Assembly (NCBI GenBank): GCA_938091745.1
Contig: CALLJK010000011.1
Coordinates: 1 to 64,000, forward strand
Length of the DNA stretch: 64,000 bases
DNA from: Candidatus Bipolaricaulota bacterium
GTDB lineage: Bacteria > Bipolaricaulota > Bipolaricaulia > RBG-16-55-9 > DRXL01
Reading direction: 5' to 3'
In this document: positions 19,606 to 27,837 of the stretch, piece after piece
Layout of the letters: every line of letters starts with the position of its first letter
How positions within the stretch are numbered: position 1 is the stretch's first letter
The notes under the pieces: model-generated
Told to the model about the DNA's origin: nothing
The model's database searches: none
What the model saw: only the letters and a program-made list of their open reading frames with translations
Translations under genes and position numbers: made by a program

Positions 19606-20669
19606 TGGGCGTGCGTGAGGAAGAGTTCTTGAAGGTTCTCGCGAAGGTTGCGCCGGGGACGCCCCTGCGCGAAGCGATCAATTCTATCGTGCAGATGCGC
19701 AACGGCGGGCTGATTGTTCTCTCAGACCTAGAGAAGGCGCGCGAGGTCGTGCACGCGGGGTTCTTTCTCGATACCGAGTTCACGCCGCAGCGCGTCGTGG
19801 AGCTCTCCAAGATGGACCGCGCGATTGTCATTGACGAAGACTTGAAGAGAATCTATTATGCGAACGCGTATCTGGTGCCTGATCCGTCTATTGAGTCTGA
19901 CGAGACCGGCACGAGACACTTGACCGCTGAAAAAGTTGCGAAGCAGCTCAACGTGGCGACGATCGCGATCTCTGCGGAGCGCATGGGCAGAGTCACGATC
20001 TACTATGGGCCGATTAAGTATGTCTTACAAGATATCTCGGTGCTGAGCGCGCGGGTCAATCAAGCCCTGCGCATCTTGGAGCAATACCGTGTCACGTATA
20101 ATGAGCTCTCGCACGAGCTGATGGCGCTCGAGCTGGAAGGGCGAGTTCTGCCCTATCATGTCGCCAATATCTTGCAGAATATTGTGCAGATCTTAGACAC
20201 CGAAGAAGAGATTCAGAGGCTCTTTGTGGAGCTTGGGGAGGAGCGCAAGCTCACGGAGCTCTTATTGGAGTGGCTCATGGTGGGGGTGAAGGAGCAGGCC
20301 GAGCTGATCGTGCGAGATTTCCAAGTCAACCGCAAATCCCCCAAGACGATTCTCGAGGAGATTCGTCGGCTGCCCCCTGAGGAGCTGCTCTCGACGGAGA
20401 AGATCTTAGAGATCTTGGGGTATGAGAGCAGCGAGGAGATGCTCGATCGGTTCTTGCCATCGCGGGGATATCGGGTGCTCAGCCAAATCCCAAGGCTGCC
20501 GATGGCGGTGATCGAAGATTTAGTGAACACATTCGGGTCGTTGCGGGCGATCCTGCGAGCGACCGAAAAAGACCTAATGGAAGTGAAGGGGATTGCTGAA
20601 GTGCGGGCGCGGGCGATCCGTGCGGGGCTGCGCCGGCTGAAGAACAGTTTGGGGATAAGGAGGATGTGA
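19605..20669 (+). CDS. disA: DisA-family diadenylate cyclase homologue with altered active-site motifs
   Basis: 354 residues with the DisA layout: N-terminal DAC domain, long helical linker and C-terminal helix-hairpin-helix DNA-binding part (LPMAVIEDLVNTFGSLRAIL, MEVKGIAEVRARAI). DisA normally makes c-di-AMP from two ATP and scans DNA. Here the catalytic D-G-A motif reads D71-R-A73, and the R-H-R motif in GTRHRTAER reads R104-H-L106 (GTRHLTAEK). Both changes fall in ATP-binding and catalytic positions, so enzymatic activity is doubtful. The DNA-scanning and RadA-partner roles could persist. The start overlaps the radA stop. Confidence 0.9.
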   Translation: MGVREEEFLKVLAKVAPGTPLREAINSIVQMRNGGLIVLSDLEKAREVVHAGFFLDTEFTPQRVVELSKMDRAIVIDEDLKRIYYANAYLVPDPSIESDETGTRHLTAEKVAKQLNVATIAISAERMGRVTIYYGPIKYVLQDISVLSARVNQALRILEQYRVTYNELSHELMALELEGRVLPYHVANILQNIVQILDTEEEIQRLFVELGEERKLTELLLEWLMVGVKEQAELIVRDFQVNRKSPKTILEEIRRLPPEELLSTEKILEILGYESSEEMLDRFLPSRGYRVLSQIPRLPMAVIEDLVNTFGSLRAILRATEKDLMEVKGIAEVRARAIRAGLRRLKNSLGIRRM

Positions 20670-20671
20670 GA

Positions 20672-20771
20672 GGCCCTCACCCCGCCTGACGCCAGACTTC
20701 GTCTGGACTGTTCGCCGTGCCGCCGGAGGCGGCACGATGTACGGTCCAGGCGAAGCCTGGGGGTGAGGGCC
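20672..20771. repeat. 100-bp palindromic element with 12-bp inverted ends
   Basis: Perfect 12-bp terminal inverted repeats (20672-20683 and 20760-20771; GGCCCTCACCCC) enclose three hairpins: CCAGAC/GTCTGG (20692-20706), an 8-bp GC hairpin (20717-20735) and CCAGGC/GCCTGG (20746-20760). The core 20692-20760 is shared with 31094-31164, including the words CTTCGT, GGACTG, TCGCC and GATGTACGGTCCAGGC. The element fills the disA-punA gap, and its right arm GTGAGGG lies at Shine-Dalgarno distance from the punA ATG. Confidence 0.9.
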
Positions 20772-20775
20772 ACCT

Positions 20776-21597
20776 ATGAGCGAGCTGAAAAAACTCAAAA
20801 GAGCCGCGCTCTTCGTACAGAAGCGCGCGAAGATTTCTCCCAAGATCGGCTTGGTGTTGGGGTCGGGGCTCTCGGACGCTTTGGGGAAGCTTGAGCGCGA
20901 GCAGCGCTTCTCATGGGCGAAGATTCCCAACTTCCCCCAGCCGACGGTCGTGGGGCACGCGGGGGAATGGGTTTTTGGGATTCTAGAGAAGAAATCTGTG
21001 CTGATCTCGCGCGGGCGGGTGCACTTCTACGAAGGGTACTCTATGAGCGAGATCGCCTTCCCCATCAGGGTGATGAAGCTCTTGGGCATAGAGAGAGTAA
21101 TTCTGACCAATGCAGCCGGAGCGATCAATACAGACCTGAAAGTTGGGGACCTTGTGCTCATTCGGGATCACATCAATACGATCCCAGATAATCCGTTGCG
21201 CGGGGAGAATATTGCTGAGCTTGGCCCGAGATTTCCCAATCTCTTAGACGCGTACAGTGCTCGCTTACGCGCGCTGGCCAAAGAAGCAGCTCGCGATGTG
21301 GGGCTGGAGCTGAGGGAAGGCGTTTATATCGCGACGCCAGGGCCGATGTACGAGACCCCCGCGGAGATCGAAGCGTATAAGAGACTGGGCGCGGACTTGG
21401 TTGGGATGAGCACCGTTCCGGAGGTGATCGCGGCGCGGCACTGCGGGCTGGAAGTCTTAGCAATTTCAGTAGTCACGAACATGGCTGCGGGGATCGGGGC
21501 AGATAAGCTCACGCACGAGGAAGTCCTCGAGATCACAAAGCGCCGCGAGCACGATTTGGCGAAGCTGCTTCGAGCGATAGTGGCTCGATTCAGCTAG
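20776..21597 (+). CDS. punA: Purine-nucleoside phosphorylase
   Basis: 273 residues of the trimeric PNP/MTAP family: phosphate-binding GLVLGSGLSDALG near the N-terminus, VVGHAGEW, GRVHFYEGYSM, LTNAAGAIN and GPMYETPAEI...LGADLVGMSTVPE. The enzyme splits purine nucleosides with phosphate to base plus ribose-1-phosphate for salvage. ATG 20776 directly follows the palindromic element, which appears to supply its ribosome-binding purine run. It may be transcribed with clpC-radA-disA or, if the element terminates transcription, from elsewhere. Confidence 0.95.
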   Translation: MSELKKLKRAALFVQKRAKISPKIGLVLGSGLSDALGKLEREQRFSWAKIPNFPQPTVVGHAGEWVFGILEKKSVLISRGRVHFYEGYSMSEIAFPIRVMKLLGIERVILTNAAGAINTDLKVGDLVLIRDHINTIPDNPLRGENIAELGPRFPNLLDAYSARLRALAKEAARDVGLELREGVYIATPGPMYETPAEIEAYKRLGADLVGMSTVPEVIAARHCGLEVLAISVVTNMAAGIGADKLTHEEVLEITKRREHDLAKLLRAIVARFS

Positions 21598-21644
21598 CTG
21601 ATCCCACCACTCTCGAAGCTGGCGGCCAGGCTATTATTTCAGAA

Positions 21645-21965
21645 TCAGTCTACCCGAACTCGTCCTGGGAAGGTTCTCTTCAAGGTTTCGAAGCCCTGTA
21701 AGTAATCTTCGAAGTCCATTGGAGACTCGATCCCGAACTCAGCTAACAGGTCCAAGACCTCACCAACAGAGAGAGAAAGCTTCTCAGCCACGTAGCCAAG
21801 GGAAACCTTGCCTTGGCGGTAGAATTTGAACATCTTCAGCATGAGACCGTAGTTTATCAGTTCCCGAACCAGTTCGGATTTCTCCTTCTGCTCCTCTTTG
21901 GCCAGTTCCTCTACCTGCTCCAGTTGCTTGGGGGCTAACCTGAGGCTGATCACCTTCGTTTTCAT
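21645..21965 (-). CDS. Ribbon-helix-helix / UPF0175-like antitoxin
   Basis: 106 residues. The N-terminus (VISLRLAPKQLEQVEELAKEE...SELVRELINYGL) looks like a ribbon-helix-helix DNA-binding domain, followed by a UPF0175-like helix-turn-helix (YRQGKVSLGYVAEKLSLSVGEVLDLL). It overlaps the end of the PIN-domain gene by 4 bp. It is the presumed antitoxin and autorepressor of that pair. Unlike most type II systems, the toxin gene comes first in the transcript. Confidence 0.75.
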   Translation of the reverse strand: MKTKVISLRLAPKQLEQVEELAKEEQKEKSELVRELINYGLMLKMFKFYRQGKVSLGYVAEKLSLSVGEVLDLLAEFGIESPMDFEDYLQGFETLKRTFPGRVRVD

Positions 21966-22459
21966 GCTTCACCTCCGAGGCGACGCTTAGCATCTGCGAG
22001 GATGCGTTCGCTGTAGCGGCCGATCATCTGCAGTTTTTCCAGTTTCTCCAGGGCGATTTTCCTCTCGATCCATGCGCTCTCATAGGCCTCTACCAAGAAG
22101 TGAAGGGTCGTGACAAAGCTGACGTTAAGCAGTTTCGCCACTTTCATGGCCAACCGGTCGTCAGTGGCCAGGGGCAATCCTTGGCGGTGGGCGAGTGCCA
22201 GCGCACTAATTTCTCCTTTGCCCAGCTTGAAGTCGGTACGCAACTTCTTTGTCAGGTTTTGATCTTGCTCCGTCAAGGCTTCTAGGGCGATCATCCTTGC
22301 TTCTGCCAAGGCTCGAATGAGTCGGCTGTCCAATGTTTCTTTGACGGTACACTCATCAAGCACTTCCTCTGTCACCAGGATTCGATGTCGCTCCGCCACC
22401 GATCGGAGAAGCTCGATCCTGGCTAGCAATATAAGAGTTGAGCTATCTGTTACATACAT
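21962..22459 (-). CDS. PIN-domain toxin (DUF3368-like ribonuclease)
   Basis: 165 residues. Acidic positions typical of PIN nucleases are visible: D5 in VTDSSTLILLARI, E in TEEVLDEC, GKGEISALALA, and the late TDD in LPLATDDRLAMKVAKLL. The C-terminal part (FLVEAYESAWIERKIALEKLEKLQMIGRY) fits DUF3368 proteins that pair with UPF0175 antitoxins. It would cleave RNA when freed from the antitoxin. It has an AT-rich upstream region with repeated ATACATGGT words suited to autoregulation. Confidence 0.75.
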   Translation of the reverse strand: MYVTDSSTLILLARIELLRSVAERHRILVTEEVLDECTVKETLDSRLIRALAEARMIALEALTEQDQNLTKKLRTDFKLGKGEISALALAHRQGLPLATDDRLAMKVAKLLNVSFVTTLHFLVEAYESAWIERKIALEKLEKLQMIGRYSERILADAKRRLGGEA

Positions 22460-22496
22460 GGTGTATACGATAGCTTACAAATGTAATATACATGGT
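22454..22496 (-). promoter_or_regulatory. Candidate operator with direct repeats at the PIN toxin start
   Basis: The nonamer ATACATGGT occurs at 22454-22462 and again at 22488-22496 (plus-strand reading), 34 bp apart, overlapping the toxin start codon and its AT-rich upstream region. Three helical turns of spacing would suit a dimeric RHH repressor. No protein-binding evidence is available. Confidence 0.4.
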
Positions 22497-22542
22497 TTCT
22501 GTCGCCCAGTCAAGGGCTGATTTTGGCAAAACACAGACTCTC

Positions 22543-25500
22543 TTATTTCTTCGGCAGCTTGGGCAGTGACCGGCTGGGGCGCTTGGTGAACTCCGGCTTG
22601 CTCGGCGGGTTCGACTCCAAGAGTTTTACGATCTCATGCACGGCACGCTCGAGCTGCGGGTCTTTCTCAGCGACATAGTCCTGCGGACGATACTCGACTT
22701 CAATATCGGGATTAGTCCCGTAGTTCTCGCCCTTCCAGCCCACGTCCTTGAACCAGAACGCAAACTCCGGCTGCGTGGTGATCCCACCGTCTACAAGAGA
22801 GTGTCGTGCCCAGATGCCGATCACCCCACCCCACGTGCGTTTCCCCACAAGCGGGCCGAGTTTTAACAGCTTAAAATTATGCGAGAAGATATCGCCGTCG
22901 GAGCCCGCGTATTCGTTCGTGAGCGCGACCATCGGGCCGCCGACAGAATCTGTCGGATAGGGCTGCGCCCCAAACCACCGGGTCTTCACATACGCGATTC
23001 TCCGCCGCGCCAGTTTTTCTAAGATAAGCTCCGAGACGTGCCCGCCGCCGTTGAACCGCACGTCTACGATCAGGCCCTCACGATCAATCTCCGAGAGAAA
23101 ATAGCGATGAAACTCGGAGTATCCTATCGGTCCCATATTCGGGATGTGCACATACCCTACACGACCGTTGGTCTTTTCATGTACGAATCTTCTGTTCTGC
23201 TCGACCCAATCGCGGTAGCGCGCTGGCGTCTCAGAAGCAAGCGTCTTCACCGAGACTGTTCTGGGATTCTCGCCCTTGGCGTCGCCGACGGTGAGAAGAA
23301 TCTCACAGTTGGCTTGATTGACTAATAGCTCATACGGCGACGTGTTCTCATCGACGCGGCGACCATTGATAGCTAAGATCGTGTCGCCCTCGCGCACGTT
23401 GACACCAGGCTGAGTGAAGGGGGACGACTTCGTCATATCCCAGGGATCACCGTGAACGATATGGGCGACCTTCCAGAGCTTGAGCTTTCTGTCAAAGATC
23501 AGATCAGCGCCGAGAAAGCCCATATCGTAGCGCGGCTCCGGACGATAATCCCCGCCGAATTCGTAAGCGTGCGACGTTCCCAGCTCGCCCTGCATCTCCC
23601 ACATCAAGTCTGAAAACTCGGCGCGCGTCGAAATTCTGTCAATCAGCGGGAAGTAGCGTTCGTAGACGGCGTGCCAGTCCACGTCAGCCATATCTTCGGT
23701 CCAGAAGTGATCGCGCTGGAGTCTCCAAGCTTCGCGGAACATCTGGCGCCACTCCGCCGGCGGATCGACTGAGACTCTTATTCTGTTAAGATCGATCCAG
23801 CCGCTCTTCTTGCCTGGCGGCTCGGCCGCTAATTTTTCGTCGGGCTTCTCGCCGGCCTTGAGAACTCTTAATTTATTTCCCGCACGATAGGCTAAAGTCT
23901 TGCGGTCGTCGGAGAGCTTGAAATTCGTGATCCCGCTGATGAGCGTCTCGGCTTTCAGATTTTCAAAGTCATAGACCTCGAGCGTGGCTTTCGCCGGAGG
24001 CTCGGTCAGCTGGAACCAGTTCATAGTTAAGCTGCCTTCGATGGGCAGCGACGTGTAGAGCACTTTTCCCTTCATCGCCGCGATCTGCTGATAGCGCCCG
24101 TCGGGCACGGGAAACGCCAAGATGCGCTCTTCGATATCATCAAAGTCGATCTCGAGCTTCTCTTCGGCTTTTTCGGGTTTCTGCTCTTTCTCGTCGGGCT
24201 TCTGGTTCTTCTCTTCCGGGGCCTTGGGCACGGGCACGAACGGGTTCGGAAGATCTCTCTTCAGTGTGACCAGATAAGGCCGCACGCCGCGCGGGAACCC
24301 CAAGTCAAAGTGCAAGTTATCATAGACGGGATCGAACTCCCGGTACGAGAGAAAGTAGAGATACTTTCCGTCGGGATCGAACGTTGGTGAGACATCTTGC
24401 AAGACCGGGCGCGTCACGAGGAAGAGTTCTCCGGTCTCGACTTTACAGATTTTGATCGCTGACGTGTGCAGACTCAAAGCGCAGCTATAGGCGATCCAGC
24501 GCCCGTCGGGCGACCAATCAAACCCAGCGATGGGCGCATAGGGGCTTCTATCGAGCACGCGGGCTTGCTTTGTTTTCAGATCAATGAGAATCAGCTCGTT
24601 GCGATGATTAGTGAGCACGACGTGATCGCTCTTTGGGGAAGCTTTCAGCTCGATGGCGCGTCCGAACTCGATCCCTGTCAATCTTTCTGGTGGCGTCAGC
24701 CCGTCAGCGTAAAATATTTCTAAAATCTCTTCGCCCTCGGCGTCGCACACAGAGACGAGTCGCGTGCTGTCATGGAGCCAGCGAGCTAAGCGATGGCGCA
24801 CGCCGTCGGGCTCGCCGTGCTGCACCGTTGGCCCTTCCCAGTTGCCCATTGTGAAGACTTTCCCCCGTGTCGTCACCGCCAACAGATGGCCCTTGGAATG
24901 GAGCGCATAGTCTTCTAAATATTTCGCTGACTCGACGAATTTTCTGTAGCGTTGCGTTCGCGGGCTATGATACTCGACCGCGATCTTCCAATTTTGGTCT
25001 TTAGACGGATCATAGACGTAGAGATCAGCTCCAGCGTGATAGACGATGCGTCTTCCGTCGGTGTGCGGGTGCCGCACATAGAAGTCTTCGTGATCGGTAT
25101 GACGCTTGATCTCTTGTCCCGACGGGGTGCACGAGTAGAGATTGCCGATGCCCTCGTGGTCTGACAAGAAGAAGATTCTCTCGCCGATCCACATGGGGCG
25201 GGATAAGTTCCCCTGCACTTGAAGCAATCTTCTCCAGTTGCCCTTTCCGTCAGGGTCGATCCAGATATCCCCGGCTGTTCCGCCGCGATAGCGTTTCCAA
25301 CGTGCTGGGTCAATCGCGTTTCGTCCGATGACGCGCCCGCCCGTGGGGCCAAACGAGATACTGAGAGCTGGCCCTGTGGGCAGCAGCTCTGGTGTGCCGC
25401 CCTGGGGCGAGAGCGCGTAGAGCAAATAAATATTCAAGAACGGCTGCGCGGCGTTGCTCGCGAAGATAATTTTGTTGTCGGGACTCCAGCTGACAACGAG

Positions 25501-25767
25501 AGAGTTGCTGCCCAAGAACGTGAGGCGTTTGGGCTGGCCGCCCTCGGCGGGCATGAGATAGACTTCGGTGTGGCCTTCGTCGCGGCCGCTGAACGCGATG
25601 AATTTCCCATCGGGCGAGAGCGCGGGAAAGCTGGCCATGCCCAGTCCCGACGTCAAGCGTCGGGCGACGCCGCCGTGGGCAGAGACCGTCCAGAGATCAT
25701 CTTCACTGACGAAGACAACAGTGTCACCGGCGATAGTGGGGTAGCGATAGTAGCCGGCAGTTGACAT
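22543..25767 (-). CDS. Tricorn protease homologue (S41-type core with beta-propellers and PDZ)
   Basis: 1074 residues. N-terminal WD/TolB-like beta-propeller blades (repeated S-W-S-P-D-N and S-P-D-G-K patterns, about 1-500), a charged Glu/Lys/Pro-rich linker (about 510-545), a helical C1 region with GTSHAYEFGG (candidate catalytic His), a PDZ domain (REGDTILAINGRRVD) and a C-terminal S41-like domain with the nucleophile region EYAGSDGDIFSHNF. Tricorn degrades peptides downstream of proteasomes or Clp proteases. No signal peptide is seen, so it is probably cytoplasmic. AAAGGAGG precedes ATG 25767. The length matches archaeal and bacterial tricorn proteins. Confidence 0.95.
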   Translation of the reverse strand: MSTAGYYRYPTIAGDTVVFVSEDDLWTVSAHGGVARRLTSGLGMASFPALSPDGKFIAFSGRDEGHTEVYLMPAEGGQPKRLTFLGSNSLVVSWSPDNKIIFASNAAQPFLNIYLLYALSPQGGTPELLPTGPALSISFGPTGGRVIGRNAIDPARWKRYRGGTAGDIWIDPDGKGNWRRLLQVQGNLSRPMWIGERIFFLSDHEGIGNLYSCTPSGQEIKRHTDHEDFYVRHPHTDGRRIVYHAGADLYVYDPSKDQNWKIAVEYHSPRTQRYRKFVESAKYLEDYALHSKGHLLAVTTRGKVFTMGNWEGPTVQHGEPDGVRHRLARWLHDSTRLVSVCDAEGEEILEIFYADGLTPPERLTGIEFGRAIELKASPKSDHVVLTNHRNELILIDLKTKQARVLDRSPYAPIAGFDWSPDGRWIAYSCALSLHTSAIKICKVETGELFLVTRPVLQDVSPTFDPDGKYLYFLSYREFDPVYDNLHFDLGFPRGVRPYLVTLKRDLPNPFVPVPKAPEEKNQKPDEKEQKPEKAEEKLEIDFDDIEERILAFPVPDGRYQQIAAMKGKVLYTSLPIEGSLTMNWFQLTEPPAKATLEVYDFENLKAETLISGITNFKLSDDRKTLAYRAGNKLRVLKAGEKPDEKLAAEPPGKKSGWIDLNRIRVSVDPPAEWRQMFREAWRLQRDHFWTEDMADVDWHAVYERYFPLIDRISTRAEFSDLMWEMQGELGTSHAYEFGGDYRPEPRYDMGFLGADLIFDRKLKLWKVAHIVHGDPWDMTKSSPFTQPGVNVREGDTILAINGRRVDENTSPYELLVNQANCEILLTVGDAKGENPRTVSVKTLASETPARYRDWVEQNRRFVHEKTNGRVGYVHIPNMGPIGYSEFHRYFLSEIDREGLIVDVRFNGGGHVSELILEKLARRRIAYVKTRWFGAQPYPTDSVGGPMVALTNEYAGSDGDIFSHNFKLLKLGPLVGKRTWGGVIGIWARHSLVDGGITTQPEFAFWFKDVGWKGENYGTNPDIEVEYRPQDYVAEKDPQLERAVHEIVKLLESNPPSKPEFTKRPSRSLPKLPKK

Positions 25768-25808
25768 GAAGAAGCCTCCTTTGGCGAACCTTCAGAAATA
25801 TTAGCTTC

Positions 25809-25837
25809 AGTATAGGGGATGAAGGGGTAGAGGGCAA
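25809..25837 (-). promoter_or_regulatory. Promoter of the tricorn protease gene
   Basis: On the minus strand TTGCCC (25837-25832), a 17-bp spacer and TATACT (25814-25809) lie 41 bp upstream of the start codon. Confidence 0.65.
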
Positions 25838-25849
25838 GGGAGAAGAAAC

Positions 25850-26062
25850 TTAGCGCATAACCGGCACAGGGAAGCCATTGGCAATGCTGAAGAGCAGCCA
25901 GTCTTCGAGAGCTTCTTCTAAGTTGCGGCGGCACTCTTCGAGCGTCTTGCCGGTGGTCCAGACCCCATGGCATGGGGGTATCTCGCCATAATATGGCTCT
26001 TCGTCGTCTATGATTTTGTAGCGGGCGCGTTCCATCGCGGCGCGGATGTATTCAGTCAACAT
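25850..26062 (-). CDS. Orphan HicB-family antitoxin-like protein
   Basis: About 70 residues of the HicB fold: MLTEYIRAAMERARYKII, then GEIPPCHGVWTTGKTLEECRRNLEEALEDWLL. AGGAG before the ATG at 26062 decides the start. It overlaps the end of the SIR2-like gene by 7 bp, so it is co-translated with it, and no HicA toxin follows. It is clearly similar to the HicB at 53031-53282, which does have a HicA partner. It may be a leftover of a hicAB pair or a partner of the SIR2-like protein. Confidence 0.75.
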   Translation of the reverse strand: MLTEYIRAAMERARYKIIDDEEPYYGEIPPCHGVWTTGKTLEECRRNLEEALEDWLLFSIANGFPVPVMR

Positions 26063-27180
26063 AGGGTCTCCTCGTTGCACAGCTTGTTGACCATTGCTTC
26101 GACAGCATCAGGGCGTATATAGTCATCTTTGATAATAGTTCCCTGAGGGAAAGCGTCTCTGTATCTTCTCAGAAGACTGTCTTTGCCCTGTACGTCGTTA
26201 TTCACAATGTAGACGGTCTTTGTTTGTCCTGTGCACGCAGTTTGGAGTAAAAGCTTGGTAGTCAAGTCAGTATCTGGCAAGGAGTAGCCAACGACGTAGA
26301 TCTCTTCAGCTTCTTTAAGATACGCCCGCGCTTTGCTCCACAAGGCGCGGAGAGTCTGATTTGAGTAAAAGTGAGATTTCTCGGCGACAGGTGGGATTAT
26401 GAGATGATGTTTGTCTAAAGATAAACGAGCTACTTCAGAAGTTAAGAGTTCGGCATTTAAAGAGGTCATGTCTGTTAGGGGAAAACCAGAATCAACTGGT
26501 TTATAATAAATTTGTTCCCCTGCGAAATCCGAGCTACCTGAGTAAAACCAGTTAAGTGAGCCATGTAACTTGACTAAATGAAAGGAATCTTGTATAGGAG
26601 GATGCCCCGTGCCAGCTTCGCGATGTGAGAGTGGAGCTAGAGGCAGTCTATAAAGATTAAAAGCATCTACGCGTTGGAGATCTATTTTTTGAATCCCAAA
26701 AGGCGTAATAATTTTAGATTCTGCTGATATTTCGTATTTCCAACAAATTCGCTCCAGCAAAGTGTCATAATTGAAGCTTATCACTCCTAACCTAGTTTGA
26801 TGTAACCATTGTACAAGTTGCTTTGCCCATTTTTTCTCAGAGGTGGGATTAAATGCCTCCATCATAGCTTTAACCTCAGCCGCTATTATATATTTGGCAA
26901 GCCAGTGAGTAACTCTTAAGTAAAGCCCTCTTTCCTTAGCTGCTTCCCATGGCTCTTTCCAAGGCTGATCTTGCGCTAAATATGTCAGCAGCAACTCTGG
27001 GTCGTTTAAGAGATGCTGGTATTTGGGATCTTCTAAGTCTTTAAGCTCTGGGTCATTTTTAATCTGCTGCTTGAGCGCATCAGCCAGCTCGCGCACCACC
27101 GGCATCTTCTCCGAGATGGCCTTCGAGAAGCCCGAACCGAGAATCAGCAAGCGCTTCTTATCGTTCTTAGCTTCGGTCAT
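26056..27180 (-). CDS. SIR2-like domain protein (putative NAD-consuming defence effector)
   Basis: 374 residues. The N-terminus LLILGSGFSKAISEKMPVV is the NAD-binding start of SIR2_2-like proteins. Later come VISFNYDTLLERICW (F-N-Y-D motif), KLHGSLNWFYSG (H-G-S motif) and VVGYSLPDTDLTTKLLL. Proteins of this type (ThsA/DSR-like SIR2 domains) hydrolyse NAD in abortive-infection defence. No zinc-ribbon deacetylase module is present. Base composition is visibly AT-richer than the flanking genes, suggesting recent acquisition. The HicB-like gene overlaps its 3' end. The promoter places the transcript start about 2 nt before the ATG. Confidence 0.8.
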   Translation of the reverse strand: MTEAKNDKKRLLILGSGFSKAISEKMPVVRELADALKQQIKNDPELKDLEDPKYQHLLNDPELLLTYLAQDQPWKEPWEAAKERGLYLRVTHWLAKYIIAAEVKAMMEAFNPTSEKKWAKQLVQWLHQTRLGVISFNYDTLLERICWKYEISAESKIITPFGIQKIDLQRVDAFNLYRLPLAPLSHREAGTGHPPIQDSFHLVKLHGSLNWFYSGSSDFAGEQIYYKPVDSGFPLTDMTSLNAELLTSEVARLSLDKHHLIIPPVAEKSHFYSNQTLRALWSKARAYLKEAEEIYVVGYSLPDTDLTTKLLLQTACTGQTKTVYIVNNDVQGKDSLLRRYRDAFPQGTIIKDDYIRPDAVEAMVNKLCNEETLC

Positions 27181-27188
27181 CAGCGTTT

Positions 27189-27217
27189 AGTCTAACCCTA
27201 AACTGCAACCGTCGCAA
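27189..27217 (-). promoter_or_regulatory. Promoter of the SIR2-like gene, leaderless type
   Basis: Minus strand TTGCGA (27217-27212), a 17-bp spacer and TAGACT (27194-27189). Only 8 bp separate the -10 box from the ATG at 27180, so the mRNA would have almost no leader. Confidence 0.55.
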
Positions 27218-27227
27218 GGACGTCTCA

Positions 27228-27256
27228 TTGACATAGCTCTTATCCCTCAGTATTAT
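27228..27256 (+). promoter_or_regulatory. Promoter of the Phd/RelE-type toxin-antitoxin pair
   Basis: TTGACA (27228-27233), a 17-bp spacer and TATTAT (27251-27256), about 33 bp upstream of the antitoxin start and divergent from the SIR2-like gene promoter. Confidence 0.8.
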
Positions 27257-27288
27257 GACATGAGCACTCTTACGCTTAAAGGAGAACA

Positions 27289-27555
27289 ATGATGGCTCAT
27301 AAAATAATCGCTATCTCCCAGGCGCGCAAACAACTTCTAGCCCTCGCCGATGAAACCAAGGAGACCTTCGAGCGGTTCATCGTCACCCGTAAGGGTAAGC
27401 CAGAAATCGTCATCTTGAGCTATGAAGATTACGAGAGCCTCATGGAGACACTTGAGATCTATCAAACTCCTGGGTTAGTCGCAGAGCTAGAAGAGCGTGC
27501 CCGCGACCGAGGCAAAGTCAAACCCCTCACTCATGCCCAAGTCTGGAGGCGCTAG
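27289..27555 (+). CDS. Phd/YefM-family antitoxin
   Basis: About 88 residues: IIAISQARKQLLALADETKETFERFIVTRKGKPEIVILSYEDYESL is the Phd/YefM DNA-binding fold, followed by a charged toxin-binding tail. Two adjacent ATGs (27289, 27292) follow GGAG; the second has better spacing. The gene overlaps the toxin gene by about 23 bp. It is expected to neutralise the RelE-like toxin and repress its own promoter. Confidence 0.85.
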   Translation: MMAHKIIAISQARKQLLALADETKETFERFIVTRKGKPEIVILSYEDYESLMETLEIYQTPGLVAELEERARDRGKVKPLTHAQVWRR

Positions 27556-27835
27556 GCACCTTTGGGAAGTTGAGTACCATCCCAAGGCTGCTCGGGAAAT
27601 TCGGGCACTGCATGGGTCAATTCGTGAGCGTATCCGCCAAGCTATCGAGCAATTGCAAGAAGACCCTTGGCACGGCAAGGCTTTAGTAGGAAGGCTTGCA
27701 GGTTTGCGCTCCAGACGTGTTGGAGACTATCGCGTTGTTTACCTAATTGAAGAGGAGCACCATAAGCTCTTTATCGTGCACGTGGGGCCACGCAGTGGAG
27801 CTTATCCCAAAGCGCAGCGTCGGCGAAGTTCCTAA
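27533..27835 (+). CDS. RelE/ParE-family toxin
   Basis: About 100 residues: WEVEYHPKAAREIRALHGSIRERIRQAIEQLQEDPWHGKALVGRLAGLRSRRVGDYRVVYLIEEEHHKLFIVHVG follows the RelE pattern closely, including the basic L-R-S-R-R-V-G-D-Y-R-V-V-Y strand. ATG 27533 lies inside the antitoxin gene, the usual overlap. It is probably a ribosome-dependent mRNA interferase. Confidence 0.85.
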   Translation: MPKSGGARHLWEVEYHPKAAREIRALHGSIRERIRQAIEQLQEDPWHGKALVGRLAGLRSRRVGDYRVVYLIEEEHHKLFIVHVGPRSGAYPKAQRRRSS

Positions 27836-27837
27836 GT

